From Nematostella vectensis (lineage: Eukaryota; Cnidaria; Anthozoa; Actiniaria; Edwardsiidae): a stretch of DNA of 64,000 nt. Position 1 is the first letter of the stretch. Every line of letters starts with the position of its first letter. Location of the stretch: contig NC_064043.1 in NCBI RefSeq assembly GCF_932526225.1, positions 5,449,501 to 5,513,500 on the forward strand, written 5' to 3'. A program made the translations under genes and the position numbers. Positions 34,601 through 48,000 of this stretch are shown in pieces. The notes below the pieces were generated by a model. The model was not told the DNA's origin. It was given only the letters and a program-made list of their open reading frames with translations, and searched no databases.

Positions 34601-37600
34601 ACATTGCATTACTTAACACAAAAGCGCAACATAACCCGTCAAAGGTGCTTGAAAAATAAGACTCAAACGTACCTTGATGGCTTTCTTGATGTCTTGAAGA
34701 CTTGAGCGAACGACTCGAGTTAGACGGTTGAACCTGAGAGAGCGTACAGTTTCAGTCTCACTAGTGGTACTTTTATTATCTGGCCAACCTTTTTAGTGCG
34801 GCCATACCCTTACGGTCCTATATATTGGTCACATAGTAAATACATTCTATACCTCCTTTAAGCAGCCACCTTCATTAATCGATCACTAATCGAGGTTACT
34901 ATATCCCAGCACCAAATATCTTATTCGTTACAGGAACCAAACACTCTTTGGCAAAAAGTGCCAAGAGAACAGGCTAATGCCAAGAACAGAAAATAGACTT
35001 GGGCGAGCATACAAACGCAAATTAGGCCATATTTTTAGTTTCATTACTTCTATCCATAACATTCATGATGACATCATCACCACTCACCTGATGACATTAT
35101 CAATACCTTCCCGATGACATCATCACTACTTTCCCGATGACATCATCATTACTTTCCCGATGACATCATCACTACTTTCCCGATGACATCATCACTACTT
35201 TCCCGATGACATCATCACTACTTTCCCGTTGACATCATCACTACTTCAATGATGACATCATCACTACTTTCCCGATGACATCATCACTACTTTCCCGATG
35301 ACATCATCACTACTTTCCCGATGACATCATCACTACTTCAATGATGACATCATCACTACTTTCCCGATGACATCATCACTACTTCCCTGATGACATCATC
35401 ACTACTTTCCCGATGACATCATCACTACTTCAATGATGACATCATCACTACTTTCCTGATGACACCATCACTACTTTCCTGATGACATCATCACTACTTT
35501 CCTGGTGACATCATCACTACATTCCCGATGACATCATCAATACCTACCTGATGAGCTCTTGTAGGAGTACAGTGTTCATCGACTCCTCATATCTCACAGG
35601 GTACTTTTTCTAAAAAAAATGCACCAAATGATTCAACGGGTTATATTAGCAAAAGAGCGAAGATACAATAAAACATTGCACAAAATGATACGTCAAGTCA
35701 AGAACTAACCTGCACTTGCTCGGTATTGAAGTCTGATGGTATCTTAGACAAGATGTCTGCGGCCAGCTCTTCAATGACTTCCTGTGAAGACTTTCCCCCA
35801 CTAGACGTCTAAGAAGAAAGTCAATTTGATTGGTTCAGTAAGATAAACACAAGACGAAGAAGACACAGTAAGTGTCCGTGGCGCTGTAGCGGAGCAAAAG
35901 CTGTGTTCACACAGGCACGGAAGACACAAAACAAGTGTTCGTGACCTTGTAGCGGAGCAAAAGCTGTGTTCACTGTCTGCGTCAGGGACGGTGAGTGCGT
36001 TGTAATGTTGAAAGACCAAGTAAGTGAGATTTGGTGTGTTCTTATAAGGTGACTGTCCGTGTTAGGGAGGTTTGGTGTTCTTGTAAGGTGACTGTCCGTG
36101 TTAGGAAGGTTTGGTGTGTTTTTATTAGGTGACTGTCCGTGCTAAGAAGGTTTGATGTGTTCTTATAAGGTGACTGTCCGTGTTTGGGAGGTTTGGTGTG
36201 TTCTTGTAAGGTGACTGTCCGTGTTAGGAAGGTTTGGTGCGTTCTTATAAGGTGACTGTCCGTGTAATGAAACTTAGTGTGTTCTAATGCTCGTTACGTC
36301 AGGTGACTGTCCGTGTTAGGGAGGTTGATCTTGTTGTGTTGTTTGTCAATGCGGAGTATCTGTCCGTGTTAAGTAGGTGGACACGTATACCTGTCTGGGT
36401 AAAGTAGATAAGATGCCGTCAAACAATTGTTGTGTCTCCCGCTGATTCTTTGTAATATCAGCATTTTCGTGAAGACCAAAAATCTGCAAAATGTAAAACG
36501 TCAGCATGAGCTGCAATAGATAAACAAAGCTAACAAAAAACAAAGCTGTAAATTTAATTAAAGAAATTGTATCTTGTTTTTCGGAGATATCTCGGTCGAA
36601 GTAACTCATTTATATCTCATTGATAACAGTGAATGAGATGGAATGAAACATAGTATAAAGCCATGAAAGAACGTGGTACAGAGTTTAGACACTGATGATG
36701 GTTCCACCGGCTAGAGCAGTTTCCTAATACAAACAACAAACAGTGCTTCTGTGCTCTCCGGTCTAAAATCTACATACAAGAGACTTGAACGAGAGGTTCG
36801 TAATCCCCCAAAAATGTCGCTAAGCCACTCCTAGGGGGGGCAAGCGACGCCTGCCTAAAAACGCACGCCAGAGAGGGGAGGGGGTTCTTTGCGAACAGAC
36901 CGTCAATTGCAAACAACTTCATCCATATTCGATTGAAAGGCAGACGTTTCTTGCTTGATTAGCCAGGGAATGGACACTTTGTGTGTGTGTGTGTGTGTGT
37001 GTGGGGGGGGGGGGGGGTGTAAAAGGGCAGCAAGACTGGCATGATGTTGAGAACAAGATTCACACAGGTGCGTGTCTTTTCCCCTCATTGTCTAGCTAAC
37101 TACATTTCTTGTCCAAGCCCGTACTGACCTCTGGGTGTGGAGTTAGAGGTAGGCCCCGGATGTACTCGAGGTACGAGTCGTAAGATCCCTGAAAACGGTC
37201 AACGAGCTAGTGTTTTAATATAATTACCGAAAGGGTCGAGCCTGTGTGACATGAATTATGCAACAGGAATAATGCGTTACTTAGGCAGTGCGTAGTACCC
37301 GTGTGAAATTATTGTGTGACACGAGCATTGCGTTACTCAGTGTGCTATCAGAGTACTTACGTGGCATGCATTGTTTGATACGAACATTGCGCTACCTCTA
37401 GTAGTGCAAAGTAGCTGCGTGACATGTATTGTGTGACACAAATATTGCGTTACCTCTCGTGGTGCGAAGTAGCTGCCACTTGGAGAGAACTTGTAGCCAT
37501 CGTCGCTTATCACTTTTGGGCAATAGAATATTGACAGCAAACTCATGATCAACCGCCTAAGACAAAACAAAATCAATGCTCTAATAAAGTTACTTCCTTC

Positions 37601-39089
37601 CATATGAATTTCATAGTTAACAGCACTGGGTCCGCCTGATTTTTTCCACAGCGATCTGTCCCAAATGACGTTTCCATGGTTACCTGGCCCGGCCCGACTA
37701 TGTATTTCCATAGTTGCCTTTCCCGGCCCGACTATGTTTTTTCTATGGTTACCTGTCCCGATCCGATTATGTGTTTCCATGGTTACCTGTCCTGGTCCGA
37801 TTATGTGTTTTTGCGGTTACCGGTCCCGGTCCGATTATGTGTTTCCATGGTTACCTGTCCTGGCCCGATTATGTGTTTCCACGGTTACCGCTCCCGGTCC
37901 GATTATGTGTTTCCATGGCTACCTGTCCCGGCCCGATTATATTTTTCCATGGTTACCTGTCCTGGGGGTCGTTTCTCAAAAGTCCCGATAAACCCGGAAA
38001 GTCTCCCGGTAAGCCCCCGATAAACTTTACGGGTGTTTCTTAAAACGCCCGTTATTGTCGGGCCCGGAAAAAATCCCGGTAACTCGCCCGGTAACTTACG
38101 GGAGCTCAAGAGCTCCCGTTAAATTACCGGGAATTACTTTTAATGCGATAATTGATACCCAAAACGATGTTTTTCCTAAATATTTTCAGCTGAATTTATA
38201 GATCAACTATTCATCTAGAATTGGCCAAGTTGAACTATTTAATTTGGTGCTTTTTTTCGATTAAATCTCGCCATTTGTAAGCTGTGTCGAGTTGTAGTGA
38301 ATTTTCATGACTTGAGGAAACCATATTACTGCCCGGAAAGAAGTGGGCCAATCACGGCTAACATTTAATTATGGGATTCCCTACCAGCCAATCAGGTTTC
38401 TTTTCTGTCAAATGATTTGACATTTAACTGTCACCGTGCGCCTAAAAAAATGTAAACAACTTTGCGAAGGTATTGGAAGTTTGCTACGAAATGAGACTTT
38501 ATCTACTTGTTCTTTGTCTTTTTTTCGAAAAGTGCCGATGCCACAGCAGTGTTTGGGGTACCACTTGTCTACAGACATCGACAAATCTGCGATTTTTATT
38601 GATATTCAATAATTATTTAGCCAATCTATTCATTTACTCTGAAAATTATAATTTGCTTATCGGAAACCCGTAAACAACCGGGACGCTACCGCAAGCTTTA
38701 AGAAACGCTCTTCCTCGCCCGGAAAAGTATCCCGAAAACTCTCCCGGTACCCTAACGGGCCCGGATATTACCGCGAGTTTTGAGAAACGACCCCCTGGCC
38801 CGACTATGTGTTTCCGTGGTTACCTGTCCCGATGATTATGTGTTTCCATGGTTACTTGTCTCGGCCCAATTATGTGTTTCCGTGGTGACCTGTCCCGACC
38901 CGTAAATGTGTTTCCATGGTTACCTGTCCCGACCTTATTGTGTGTTTCCATGGTTACCTGTCCTGGCCCGATTATGTGTTTCCATAGTTACCTGTCCCGG
39001 TCGTCCGTAACGCGTCCGCCATAGTTACAATGTCCGGTCAGGTATGTGAGCGCATCCAGCGGCGTCTTCTCGTACTCGTTGATAAACAT
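28550..39089 (-). CDS. Dynein heavy chain exons 32-46: C-terminal domain to stop
   Basis: Residues 1323-1728. Blocks: [168 protein letters not shown] and [15 protein letters not shown] before [11 protein letters not shown] has Arg where most family members I recall have Trp. Exons 44 and 45 are only 48 and 61 nt and are easily missed by gene finders. Several exons have donor-carrying arrays. Confidence 0.9.
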
Positions 39090-42000
39090 CTAGAGAGAAG
39101 ACACTTTAAGGAATCATCAATGTAAGAACCAGGCAAAGTCCCATTGTCCTGCGGCAAAAAAGCTTTATCATAGCTTTCCCACACAGGATATTTTTTTTAT
39201 CATGTGGCTATCTCGTTCCGAATGCATAGGCGTATTTCTTTTTAGCTAGAATATAACGCTTTGTTGTATTTAGCTTGCAGTTTTCCTTTAATATTTTTTT
39301 TTGCTTTCTAGAGTCCCAAATACTGGAATACATGGTAGTTAGTAACCACCTGTTGCTGTTTGACACTTATTCTAAGATCTGATTCGTTGAACTCGTAGGG
39401 GATGTTCCAGCCGAGGGGACCGAATTTACGACGTTCCTGGACAGACGCGTGAAAGAAACACAGACCAAACAGAAGCTTCTTCCAAACCTAGAAAAGAAAT
39501 AGAACAAAAGGGTAGAGTACAAAACATAAAAAATACAAAATATTTATGTGATCACAAAGAAAAATCTGACTAGCCACACCAAGAACAACATACCGTACCA
39601 GATTTTAATTTCTAAAAATATGAACACGATGTTATGTTACTGGATTTTTGATATAATCATTTGACCGAATCTGTAGTTATACATTACAGGGGCAGCGTCA
39701 TGGTACTGCGCATGTCTGGAGTCAGTGTTTATATAGGCTTTTAATTGTCTACAAACAGTCAAACTTTAAGCTGTCAATGCCTTGTTAAAATAATATGCAA
39801 CATTTTATTGAAAACTATGTTTGTTTACAGTCTGCGGTCATTTCCTTTGAAAGAGTCAATAATAGAATTTGACTGAAATTCATTGTGTCCGGGCCGGGAG
39901 CTATTGCAAAGCTTTTACCATGAGACTGCCCCTTAAAATTTCTCTTACTGACTATGGTGATTATTATAAACTCATCCACTGCTCATGGATGAGTTTATAA
40001 ACGTGCAACAAGGTTTACTTTAGGTTTGTTGCATCCATTAAAGAAGCTTGGGTCCGATATGGGGTCGCTGTGGTATGAGCGCAGGAGGTTAGCTCTCAGT
40101 CCCTTTGGAGGCTCATTCGTCATCTTCACACCTGCAAGAGAGCGTGAAGCGTTACAGTCAAGGGTGGCCCTAGGTTGTGCGTGACACTCATGCGTGACAT
40201 TTTGACAAAGCATCGAATGCATCAGATAAGAAATTTGCATTTTAAACTACCCAACAATTCAGAACAACCCATTTTTTTAACCCATCAGATTAGCAATATT
40301 CATTTAAAAGAATCTTACAATTCAAAACAACAAAACAATGCCTAAGGTTCGCTAAAGCTTACAGTAAGTGAAACTTACTAGACCTAGACCTACCGTTTTG
40401 TAGAATAGAAACTGGGAACCTGTCTGTGGGATAGCTTGTCAGCCAAAGGCGAAACTTTTTATGCGTCCTTTCAGGGATGATAACCTGGGAAACGATTGAG
40501 ATAAAACCAATGAAATTTTGTCTGTCTGTCTGTCTGTCTGTTCAGATTTTAAATCTTATAAACTGAGAAATTGATTATCGACATTTTGTCTGTCTGTTTG
40601 TTTGATCTTCTATCAATAATTATTTTACCTCTTCACAGACTTTCTCCAGCACAGGGAGCCAGGAGATGGCGAGATGACAATTTTGTAACACGACCCAGTC
40701 TCCGTCCACCAGCGCCTGAATACATAAACGACACAACGCTTAACACGAGACGGGTTATATAAAACATAACACGTGACAAAAGATAAGAGGCTACAAAACC
40801 TCCGTTTGCCTTAATCATCGATGGCACGAAACTATCATAGGATAATATCTATAAACTATCATAGGATAATATCTATAAACTATCATAGGATAATATCTAT
40901 AAACTATCATAGGATAATATCTATAAACTATCATAGGATAATATCTATAAACTATCATAGGATAATATCTATAAACTATCATAGGATAATATATATAAAC
41001 TATCATAGGATAATATCTATAAACTATCATAGGATAATATCTATAAACTATCATAGGAAACTTTTTTCAATAAGGTCGTTGTGAGACTTACGTTAGCGAT
41101 AAGTTTTCCGGCGACAGGACCCTGCCCTTGTCCGAGCGATACTGTCTGCACGTGCGACCTCCCCATACCTTGAAAACAGAACATAACTATCATCAAGGTT
41201 AAGGTATCTTCTCCTAAGTCGAAACATCAAAGGTAACCCAAGCACTCGGTTTGTATTCTACATTCTACTACGCAAGAGAATTTGTGTGAAAAAAAAAAGA
41301 AAATAAAAGAAAACAGATTTCTAGTGGACTCACTTTATTCTTGTCTCTTGGGATCTCTCCTGGGTACTATGGGGCCATAGAGTACACAAGACGAGTATTG
41401 TGCATGGAACGAGTGAGTAAAACGAGTGAGTAAAATGGCCCCATAGTACTCAGGAGAGATCCCAAGAGACAAGAATAAAGTGAGTCCACTATGAAATCTG
41501 ATTTTTTAATTTTTCTTTTTATTTTATACAAATTCTCTTGCGTACTAGAATGTAGAATACAAACCGAGTGCTTGGGTTACCTGTGGAAACTCAATATTCT
41601 TTTATTTGGGTTGGAAGGCTTTTTCCGAACCCCCCCTCTCCTCCCCGTATTATTTATGCCATCACCATACCCCCCCCCCCCGTACCTGTGTCCTCGGCGA
41701 ATTTCAGGAGGCTGGCCATGGGATCAGCGCCCGGAGACAATACAAAGATAAGCGGTACACAGCAGTCGGAGTCCTCGTAACACTTGGCGAGGTCAAGGGT
41801 GGGCGGCTCGATATACTTGCCCTCCATATGGAACACGATGTAGTCCTGGACTGCTTCAGTCACCTGGGATGATATGAGCGGATTTAATTAATTTACCCAT
41901 GTACCACCCTACTCCGCGCAAGCTTTGTGTTTCAAAATGTTGATAATTGGAAAACATAATCAATTAAAAACACGACGTTGTCACCTGGAATCACCTGGAG

Positions 42001-45000
42001 GTGACTGGATTTAACTAAGTTGCTCATGCACCGCCCTACACCATCCAAACTATGTATCACAAAACAATAGAGTTTATGACTGCGTAATGGATATAATCCG
42101 GCTGTTCATGCAGAAATAATGAGACGAGTGCTTTTCAATCACAACCATAGGCGACGCCACTATCCTCAAACGTTATCCTCCCCGTCGTCTAAAATAAAGC
42201 AACTGACACGTTGTACCTTGTCGGGCCTCAAGCAGCGCAGGACGATCAGGTGCTCCAGGCGGTTCAGGTCATCATTCCAAGGCTCAGGCAGCGGCTCGGA
42301 CTGGGGGCTGGGAGTGTCGTAAAACGCCTTCCACGTTTCCAACTATAAAGACAATTTGTCATAATCAAAATGTTATAATAGTGGGACCCGCGCTACCGTG
42401 GCTTTTAAGACACATCGGGCCATTCGCCAGCAAGGTATACTGTTTTCGATTGCACGAATTTTATAACCAGGAATCTGTCGTGCTCTGATGTACACCAAAG
42501 GATTTCCTTGCAATGCTGGTTACCTAGTGATGCCAATCAGATAGCTCCTTATCGCATCCTTATTGGCTTACTTCACAAAAATGTCAAGGTGGCCACGGTA
42601 GCGTGTGTCGTATCAGATAGACCGTTTCTCGCATCCTTATTGGCTTAGTTCACAAAACTTTCAAGGTGGCCACGGTAACGCGCGTCGTATCAGATAGCAC
42701 CTTTATCGCATCCTTATTGGCTTATTTCACATAACTGTAAAGGTGGCCACGGTCACGCGCTTCGCACAAACTTATGTACACTAAGCACAGGAAACCCGCT
42801 TGGGAGCGAGTAAAACACCTCTTGCTGTTTATTCAGGCAACACAAGTAAACGCCAATTGACGGTCAATAAAAGAAACACTCAATTATTGGCATGCACCGG
42901 CAACCATTTTCGAAAAATCCATTTAGAATTTTGCAAATTTTGGCGTTCTTTGATGGCATTGGACATTCAAAAGAAAAGATTAGCTTTCTTCTGCGGGAAT
43001 GTTTATATCTTCAAGACAAGCCGAGAATTCAAGTGTGGTTACTAATTCTTTCAGCGCTCGCGCCTTTTCTAATTTGCCTGTCTAATAATTTGGAGAATAA
43101 CCAAGCGATGTTTTACACGATTGTACTAACATTCTCCGAGAAGTGCTTCATGAGCCCACTGAAGGCAGGGAGGTCTGAGCAGCGGACTAGCTCCGCCCAT
43201 GACTTGTCTGTCAGCCAATCAGCGGCTGGATTAGGGAATTTGCATTCTAAGGCCACGCCCCCCGTCAAAAGAAACCGCCACTCCTGCTCGTTGATCTTGC
43301 CGCTGGAAAAGAAAAGCAGCGGGTTTATTTAATCGAGTAAATGTCCCTGAACTCCATTAGACTATTGTACTTTCTCCTAAAAAAGGGAATGTCTACCCGA
43401 CCTTGAAGAATACCAATCACCTACTCATTTGTTTTTGTTAATATTTGAGAACAACTTGCAAAAGAACTTTAAAAAAGCCATTTAAATTTGATGGAGTATC
43501 TGAAAAGTATTGGATTTAATAAGCTAAAGAAAGTGGATGCTTTGCGTGATAACTAATAGTTCACGAGCAGCATAAAGATTGTTGTTGCTATGAAGGTAGA
43601 TTCATGTTAGACTTTTTTTGATTTCCCATTGACGAGAATGATGGCGTGGATTAGACCTACATTCCCTGCTGGATTCCAATGCAGAGAAGAAACGAAAAGA
43701 GGAGCTTGTCTTTCTCGAACAGCGATCTGCACACGTTCACGTACACGCTAGTAACAAAAACAAGAAACATAAATAGACAACTGCTAAAACCTTCACTATC
43801 ACCATCATAAGTGGTAGCATCTTCATCATCATTACCATCATCACTAATTACATCGTTATTATCATCACAACCAATGACATTATTATCACCATCATCCTCA
43901 AGATAATCATCATCGCAAAATGCATCATCATCATTATTCAACATTACTACAATACTCATCATCGTAATCATCAATGCCAACCATTATCATCTCAACACTC
44001 AGCCAGAAGCAACATAATGCTATATTATACTGCACCTGTAAGAGAAGTGGTCGTTTAAGTTTCGAATTCTTCTGTTAAGGTCCGGTGACCGCTCGCTATT
44101 GTTTATCGACTGAAGAGAAATATATCATACATCAGCTTTTATATTTAATGACTTAAATTTTCGTTCCAATGTTCCTGAATGCATATATTTGACTCTTTCC
44201 GTGGGATATTGGGAGAATTTAAAAGAACCAAAAGCTATATACTGCTAATATGATACACCGTAATTGAACACGCCGTAAGAAGTAGGGAGACTCCATGATA
44301 TAACACATCGTCAGGGGCCTGGACAATTCAAATCTAGATGCTGCTAATACGAAACACACGGTCAGGGTTGGGACAATTGAAAAACAATCTACAATGCTGA
44401 ACAAAACTGTTGTCGCCTTTTTTGATTTTTCACTGCATAGGGGGTTCAATGTTACTCACTCCTCCTGCGCGCTTCTCCCCTCCCCCCCCCCCCCCCCAGT
44501 ACAATGTTGCTCAATTTGGGCACTGTAGATACTAATGCTAATATTATTACACGGTCTGTAACACCTTATGAGGAGTTTTTTAGGAGAATTCGAGTGCTTA
44601 CCTGGAGGTACCGTGTATAACACCTTATGAGTTAGGAGAATTCGAGTGCTTACCTGGAGGTACCGTGTATAACACCTTATGAGGAGTTAGGAGAATTCGA
44701 GTGCTTACCTGAGGTTACCGTGTATAACACCTTATGAGTTAGGAGAATTCGAGTGCTTACCTGGAGGTACCGTGTATAACACCTTATGAGTTAGGAGAAT
44801 TCGAGTGCTTACCTGGAGGTACCGTGTATAACACCTTATGAGTTAGGAGAATTCGAGTGCTTACCTGGAGGTACCGTGTATAACACCTTATGAGGAGTTA
44901 GGAGAATTCGAGTGCTTACCTGGAGGTACCGTGTATAACACCTTATGAGGAGTTAGGAGAATTCGAGTGCTTACCTGGAGGTACCGTGTATAACACCTTA

Positions 45001-48000
45001 TGAGGAGTTTGGAGAATTCGGGTGCTTACCTGGAGGTAGAGGTTCATGAACCATGTTAGCGAGTACTGGTACATCGGCTCTATGTTTGCCAGGGACGAGA
45101 TGGTAAAGAACAATATGGACGAGTGCTTGGCGACCTGAAAATACGTTTACGATTGGCCTATACAGTCACTACGAGACGCGATATCGGCAATACTATTAGG
45201 AGAACTAGCGACCTAAGAATTCGTGCATGTGTGAGCTAATAAAATCACTACGAGACGCAATATCTGCAATACTATTAGGAGAACTAGCGACCTAAGAATT
45301 CGTGCATGTGTGAGCTAATAAAATCACTACGAAAGGCAATATCGGCAATACTATTAGGAGAGCTAGCGACCTATGAATTCGTGCATGTGTGAGCTAATAA
45401 AATCACTACGAAAGGCAATATCGGCAATACTATTAGGAGAGCTAGCGACCTAAGAATTCGTGCATGTGTGAGCTAATAAAATCACTACGAGACGCAATAT
45501 CGGCAAAACTATTAGGAGAACTAGCGACCTAAGAATTCGTGCATGTGTGAGCTAATAAAATCACTACGACACGCAATATCGGCAATACTATTAGGAGAAC
45601 TAGCGACCTAAGAATTCGTGCATGTGTGAGCTAATAAAATTACTACGACACGCAATATCGGCAATACTATTAAGAGAACTAGCGACCTAAGAATTCGTGC
45701 ATGTGTGAGCTAATAAAATCACTACGAAAGGCAATATCGGCAATACTATTAGGAGAACTAGCGACCTAAGAATTCGTGCATGTGTGAGCTAATAAAATCA
45801 CTACGACACGCAATATCGGCAAAACTATTAGGAGAACTAGCGACCTAAGAATTCGTGCATGTGTGAGCTAATAAAATCACTACGACACGCAATATCGGCA
45901 ATACTATTAGGAGAACTAGCGACCTAAGAATTCGTGCATGTGTGAGCTAATAAAATTACTACGACACGCAATATCGGCAATACTATTAAGAGAACTAGCG
46001 ACCTAAGAATTCGTGCATGTGTGAGCTAATAAAATCACTACGAAAGGCAATATCGGCAATACTATTAGGAGAACTAGCGACCTAAGAATTCGTGCATGTG
46101 TGAGCTAATAAAATCACTACGACACGCAATATCGGCAATACTATTAGGAGAACAAGCGACCTAAGAATTCGTGCATGTGTGAGCTAATAAAATCACTACG
46201 ACACGCAATATCGGCAATACTATTAGGAGAGCTAGCGACCTAAGAATTCGTGCATGTGTGAGCTAATAAAATCACTACGAGACGCAATATCGGCAATACT
46301 AATAGGAGTGCTCGTTACACACCGGTTTGTATCCCCCGCGCGTCTCGTCGATTTCTTTTTCTGTTTTCGTTGCGATTTCTTGCTTCTCAGAGATTTCTCC
46401 CGACAGTTTCTTACTTGAAGACAGAATCTAGACATAAAACAGGTTTAGCGATAGGTTTGGTGAACTTTACATTTTATGCTTACACATATTGTTACACATT
46501 GGCAATATAAAACTATATTGCAAGAAGTTTTTCTTGTTATGAAACAGTACATAGTAGCCGGATAATCAAGAGGCCACGCTTCTAGTCAACGTAGACGTGG
46601 TTGTTTCTTCAAGTGATAATCAAGGAAGAAGTGGTTTTTACCTCAATTGCTACTCAAGGCTGGTAGGATTATCAACTTTTCAACATGTGTTTTGTACCTC
46701 AATGACAGTTTAATAAAGATAAAACTCTGGACTCAAGATATTTGGATCATAGCCTTATTCAAGGTGGATTAGATTCTCACCTCAATCGCAGTTTCATCCT
46801 CAAGGATGTTCCCCTCACTCGTAGATAACACTTCGAGGATCTTGTCTTCGATTTCCTTTAACTTGAATAAACATATGGTATACGATAAGCTACTCGCTAG
46901 GTAGTTTTATCACCGTAATGACCCTATTAGCTGTTAGACACCTCATCTTACCCCATAATACCACACCCAAACACTGATAACCTAAACGCTGATGTCCTAA
47001 CAGCCCAAACCTTCTGGGGCGACTCAACCAACCAGCCTCACTGAAGTTAAGGTAATTCCCTTAAATTACACTGCGCACCCCTTCTGCGCATAGTGGCGCG
47101 CGCTGTTTGTTCGAATTTTCCGGTATAAGTGCGCGCGCGCCACAGTTGTACAAGAAAACAAAGCAAAAGGCGCGCGTTTTTTACTTAAAAAACCTTTGAC
47201 AGAAAAACTAAGTCGGTTACCCCCATTTTTTATTTGCTCAAATAGTTAAATATATACGGAAAAATGATATACTGAAAGAAGAAAAAAGGTTGGCTTGTAG
47301 AAGTTCGTTTATGTTCTCTTAAATGCCGTAAAAATACTTCAAAATGGCGCTTTTTACCGTATAAATAGTGGCGAAAACAGTGTCGTTTAGTGCGATCTCT
47401 TAAAATGTTAATTGTTTTAAACGTTTGCTACTACGGGTTATTGTTTAGGAGATCGGATATTGGCAGCTCGACAAACAAAACTTAATTTTCGAAAGACTAT
47501 AGGCACCACTTTTGAAAAAATTAGAGTTGTGATTTTCCTCGCACGATCAGTAAAAACGCGTCAAAAGTATGCCTCTCTGTTGTGAAAACGAGTTCGGTTA
47601 CCCCCATTTTTTTAAGGCCCTTAACTCCAATATTGGTTTTTCCAAGTTTAAAAAAATATGGGTTGTAGAACTATTTCAAGGGAATTACCTTAATAGTATA
47701 CGAACACCCTAAATGCGTTACCATTATACCCGTGCCCTTCATATCTAGGGCCACACCCATTTAACCTGTGTCTTGTTCTAGGCACCTTCCATGCGACAAA
47801 CACTCATTTTCTCAGTATGTGAACACCTCAATGTGGTACATTACCCCCTCACCCCTATGACCACGCCCATATTACCCCAGGGTTCCCAGAATTTTTGCCT
47901 TTCTAATTTTTTGGGGGATTCGTAATGACCTTTTCAAGAACTATTTTTAAATAATGACCCCCTAAAAAAAATACCTTCATTCGTAAATGTCTAATCCGAA

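Noticed and set aside
40815-41084. Mirror-image frames on both strands
   Set aside because: 24-bp A+T-rich minisatellite.
45131-46310. CRISPR-like array
   Set aside because: Repeats abut with no unique spacers, units are 79 bp, and the locus is in an animal intron.
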